From Larix sibirica (lineage: Eukaryota > Streptophyta > Pinopsida > Pinales > Pinaceae), in the NCBI GenBank assembly GCA_004151065.3, contig NWUY0303887494.1, forward strand, positions 1 to 10,645: DNA of 10,645 bases, given 5' to 3'. The notes beneath the pieces are model-generated. The model saw only the letters and a list, made by a program, of their open reading frames with translations, ran no database searches and was not told the DNA's origin. The position numbers were made by a program, and so were the translations under genes. The first letter of the stretch is position 1, and every line of letters starts with the position of its first letter. Below are positions 7,763 to 10,645 of the stretch, one piece after another.

Positions 7763-7908
7763 CAACTCCAACTAGATTTAACAATCCCCTAAGTAATAAA
7801 AACAAACTACTTATGTTAGGAGTTATAATTCCGACCAACTCCAACTAGATTTAACAATTCCCTAAATAATAAAAACAAACTACTTAGGTTAGGAGTTATA
7901 ATTGCGAC
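7763..7908. repeat. 73-bp head-to-tail tandem duplication
   Basis: Units 7763-7835 and 7836-7908 abut exactly and differ at four positions by direct reading. Each starts CAACTCCAACTAGATT and ends GGAGTTATAATT plus five bases. GGAGTT and AACTCC at the junction are complementary. On the minus strand, together with the neighbouring 29-bp repeat, it reads like the U3 of an LTR, but no TG...CA ends or partner copy were found. Confidence 0.88.
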
Positions 7909-8735
7909 AAGTAGCACTACTTTGCGTAAAAAACAATTTGCTTGACTGACAACTTGGACTTGGAATAATAGTATAAAATTCTTAAAGTAAATGGCATTTA
8001 CTTAAATTTTTTATATCGTCATTAATTGTTTTAGGATATTTGAGAGGAGTTCCAACCTCATCAGACCTTATATATATATATGATGAAAATAGAATTTCAC
8101 ATCCGATTTAAAATTCAGTGAATTTAGCAATTTTCAGATTTGCAGTTAACTGAACTGCATCAAACAAGAAAAATTCACTAAACTTCAAAAACACACCAAC
8201 TGTCGCCCTACTCTTCAACTACATGCCACCTGCAAAATATAGACTGACTAAAAAATAAGCATGCCAAAGGATGACCATGTAGCTCATGTTGAGGATCCTA
8301 TCTCCAATAGTGGTAACTTTGATGATTGGTCAGTGATATGTAGTTATGTAGTAGGCTAGTACCTTGTAACATGTGTATTGGATTCTAAAGGCTCTCTAGT
8401 ATTTAAAGCTTTGTTAATTATTTATTTTGTTTAATACATTTGATATATTCACCTTACATGATATATACACAGACTATGCATTTCATCTCTAATGATTTGG
8501 AATGTTTAAGATGATTTTTTTCATTACAATTTTAATATTTTAGAGTAAACCAGTGATTAAATTCAAACCAGTCTGAATCAGAGCAGAGTTCGAGTTAAGT
8601 CTGTGCCAATTCCAATCCGAATCTGCGTTTTAAAACATTGGGTATAAGAGCACACTTAAAGTCATGCCAACTCCATCAACCCAATTACTTAGAGCTGCTA
8701 ATTGCAGGATACATAGCAAAAATTGACCGCCTCAA
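7909..8735. other. AT-rich non-coding stretch with small palindromes
   Basis: It holds a (TA) run at 8069-8081, a near-perfect palindrome AAATTCAGTGAATTT (8111-8125), a TGCAGTT/AACTGCA hairpin (8141-8159), an inverse copy of AGTGAATTT at 8171-8179 and the palindrome GTTTTAAAAC (8627-8636). A 32-codon ATG frame at 8261-8359 has no recognisable motif. The cluster of inverted words between 8111 and 8180 could be a MITE fragment. No gene is supported. Confidence 0.4.
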
Positions 8736-8910
8736 ATGCAAATGGAGAGTCTGCTTCAAAGGATTAGTCAAGCTCTAGAGCACATACGCAAACTCGCGCT
8801 AACTCCCTCCCCCAGGTGAGGACTCAGATCAAGTGGAGAAAAGATCTTCCTTCTTTCCAAGTGACGAAGACAACTTTGGGCCAGCTGACACTGAACCAGA
8901 AAACATCTAA
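8736..8910 (+). pseudogene. Possible frameshifted coding remnant or exon end, unrecognised
   Basis: A 27-codon frame from ATG 8736 encodes an amphipathic start (MESLLQRISQALEHIRKL) and stops at TGA 8817. In the next frame, 8803-8910 is open and encodes a hydrophilic acidic tail with KRSSFFPSDEDNFGPADTEP before TAA 8908. Composition is more protein-like than the surroundings, and the two parts would join if one base had been gained or lost near 8813. Alternatively, the CCTCCCCCAG run ending at 8815 may be a splice acceptor. The nearby CTAAC is only about 12 nt away, too close for a normal branch point. I do not recognise the family, and chance open sequence is quite possible. Confidence 0.25.
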
Positions 8911-10260
8911 ATTTTTTATGAAGTCTCTGGGCCTTACAACAATGAAAGAGGTCATCAGTGTTGACAATAGCCAATAGACAATAATATGTTTTCATGGCTG
9001 TCATTTAGAAAAGTATTACGAAAAAACGCAAGTTGCGAAAATACTGTACGTATCTCACGTTGTAAAAGTAATTTGACGTAAAAGAAATCTACATTGTTAT
9101 TTTAATATGTATTCTGGTTATTACAAACTGTAAGCAGGGTAAGCAAGTTACAGGTATAGCCAGCGAGCTATCTGTTTCCAAGTTATTACAAATCCTCGTT
9201 TCTGTCGTATTCCGTATACAATTGGATCAGATTATCAACAGCATTTAAGTTTTATTTCAGTCTTCTCGATTGCAAGTATAGCCAGGTAGTTCTCAATGTT
9301 CTATTTCTGGGATCCTTCAACCAGATTGCGAGAGATTTTAGATGCAAAATGTATATGTAATTTTCTTCCAAAGTAATATGAAGTACTACTGTTACTTATA
9401 AAAAGAATTCCATCTTGCATAGTAATTGGAAAAATATGTACCGGAAGGCATCTGCTGAAAGCTTAACAAGGAGGCAAATTATATATCCAACAAACAAACC
9501 TCACTTCTCATGTAACCCCTCTCATTGCTTCATTAAAATTCTCACATTGAATGATCATCTTAACTACTAAAACCCAAATGGCAGACTGATGATTTGGTGT
9601 TACCTCAAGAAAGTAAAAATAGAAATTTCTATCCATAGATTGTCCGTAATTCCTCAACATGAGAAATTTAGTTGTGTTGCAATTGAATTATGAAATCTTG
9701 GTAAGTACACAACTGCATAATCCACATCAAGTGCATCTCGTTTGCAATAATTTATCTTTTACATAAAAGATGATAAGCGGATAATTTGATGAATATCGCA
9801 CACTGCCATTTAAATTTGATGCATGTAGTCTCTCATAAAGGATTTGGCGATGTTTTATAATCATTGAATGGCACATCAATGAAAGTTCACACGTTTGTTC
9901 CTATTTGATGATATTTCCTGGAATTGGAATATGAGAACGCCATTCTCAATGTAACCTTTTAATAGATTCATATTCCAAATATGCCCAAAGCAAATACTCT
10001 GTAAGTCTAAAATATTACATTTAAACTGAGCTAAGGTACGTGTTTTGCTTCTGTAAATGCACAATCCCTTACATCAGTCCAACTCTGCCATCTCAAACTG
10101 AACAGTTGCAAGCCTCCAGTTCATAAAATTAAACATTTTGATCATGGACCACAGTTCAAAATGTGAAATTTTTTATCTTTGCTTAAAGCCATTGTTCGTT
10201 GAATGTGTTTAATGGCACAAACATTTGAAAAAATATACTAAAAAGTTAAAAACATGAAAA
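8911..10260. other. Long AT-rich stretch without genes
   Basis: No ATG frame with recognisable content is found on either strand. Small structures are an 11-nt palindrome (CGCAAGTTGCG near 9028-9038), two TATAGCCAG words (near 9155 and 9279), and a 9-bp inverted repeat ACATTTTGA/TCAAAATGT at 10133-10141 and 10156-10164 with a 14-nt loop. Otherwise it looks like ordinary intergenic or intronic plant DNA. Confidence 0.5.
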
Positions 10261-10396
10261 CATGTCTTCCGGAACAAACAACATTCTTCCATCAGGAGCA
10301 ACAGAATCTTTCCCACATTTGCAAGTACTTTTTTGTATATTACTAATATTACAACCATCATCATTTTCCATCTTTTCAATATTTTTTATGAAAAAA

Positions 10397-10409
10397 ATCT
10401 CTCTCTCAG
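10397..10409 (+). promoter_or_regulatory. Splice-acceptor-like site
   Basis: ATCTCTCTCTCAG is a pyrimidine tract ending in AG, preceded by an A-run and T-rich sequence. GC content rises sharply right after it. If the downstream frame is a real gene, this could be the 3' end of an intron in the 5' untranslated region. If it is a LINE or a first exon, the CT run is just leader sequence. Confidence 0.3.
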
Positions 10410-10449
10410 GTTCTCTCCGTCGCGTGAGCCAGCTAGGGTTCTTTTGGTG

Positions 10450-10645
10450 ATGTCCTGTGGCGGCCTGGCCACAAGATCTTCGGCTCCCCTCAGCTCCTCC
10501 ATGGGCGCCTCGATGGATCCTCCCTTGGAGCCGAACCTAGAGGATCGTCGACACCGCCTTGATGATGCCTTCTGTGCTTTGGTAGCATCAACTCTGCCGC
10601 CGCCGTCTTCCTCAACAATCTCCAGTGAGGCCTTTGTAAAAAGAA
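10450..10645 (+). CDS. Partial frame at right edge, Ser/Pro-rich N-terminus
   Basis: The frame opens at ATG 10450 and stays open to the window edge (65 codons). It is open upstream as far as 10258, but 10450 is the first in-frame ATG. The product starts MSCGGLATRSSAPLSSSMGA, then has an acidic/basic stretch with LEDRRHRLDDAF, and a Pro/Ser run (TLPPPSSST). Many codons end in G or C, unlike the AT-rich neighbourhood, and the leader contains CTAGGGTT, common in plant 5' leaders. No signal peptide, membrane segment or named domain is visible. It may be the first coding exon of a host gene or ORF1 of a LINE-type element; the sequence shown cannot decide. Confidence 0.45.
   Translation, partial: MSCGGLATRSSAPLSSSMGASMDPPLEPNLEDRRHRLDDAFCALVASTLPPPSSSTISSEAFVKR

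Noticed and set aside
8261-8359. 32-codon ATG frame with acidic residues and GNFDDWS
   Set aside because: Too short. A resemblance to transposase C-termini was considered but no defined motif supports it.
10262-10450. 62-codon ATG frame with a hydrophobic segment near the right edge
   Set aside because: It lies in AT-rich sequence across the likely leader/splice-acceptor, and the Phe/Ile/Ser run comes from T-rich DNA. The GC-rich frame from 10450 is the better candidate.
1-10645. CRISPR array, operon or defence-type system
   Set aside because: No regularly spaced short repeats with unique spacers and no clustered bacterial-type genes. The sequence is plant-like throughout.

Overview
The window looks like intergenic DNA from a large, repeat-rich plant nuclear genome. 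The evidence is: (i) a decayed Ty1/copia LTR retrotransposon with a plant-type initiator-Met tRNA primer-binding site; (ii) AT-rich sequence with almost no long ATG-initiated frames; (iii) telo-box-like AAACCCTA words; (iv) heavily diverged, internally duplicated repeats. A gymnosperm-like genome would fit the strong decay and old paired LTRs, but no gene in the window fixes the lineage. There is no sign of bacterial organisation: no operons, ribosome-binding sites or dense genes.

Layout. 1-1525: non-coding repeat-like DNA. It has a perfect 20-nt palindrome at 63-82 and a transcript-leader-like segment (about 790-1180) with three exact telo-boxes and a CT/CG run; it may be part of another LTR. 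1526-4287: a non-autonomous copia element made of a 5' LTR (1526-2342), PBS (2343-2354), broken gag (2401-2760), a stretch resembling the integrase-RT linker, a short reverse transcriptase N-terminal remnant (3111-3260), a weak polypurine tract and a 3' LTR (about 3498-4287). Protease, the integrase core and most of RT/RNase H are absent. 4288-4700: spacer. 4701-5620 and 6252-7170: two diverged direct copies of a roughly 920-bp sequence that I do not recognise, separated by about 630 bp of AT-rich DNA. This is the least explained structure here.

7448-7908: a compact block of hairpins and short tandem duplications, including a 29-bp repeat and a 73-bp head-to-tail duplication. 7909-10390: mostly AT-rich non-coding DNA, with one possible coding remnant (8736-8910) and short inverted repeats. 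10410-10645: an abrupt change to GC-rich sequence, with a good splice-acceptor-like site and an ATG-initiated frame (10450) that runs off the right edge. It could be a first coding exon or the 5' end of a LINE-type element.

I see no intact protein gene, rRNA, tRNA or CRISPR array. The only functional unit I can reconstruct is the copia element: LTR promoter, tRNA-primed reverse transcription and Gag packaging. It is clearly dead as a protein source because its gag has frameshifts, a nonsense codon and a 52-bp duplication. No convincing undescribed biological system is visible. The 920-bp duplicated unit and the hairpin cluster are the best candidates for follow-up.
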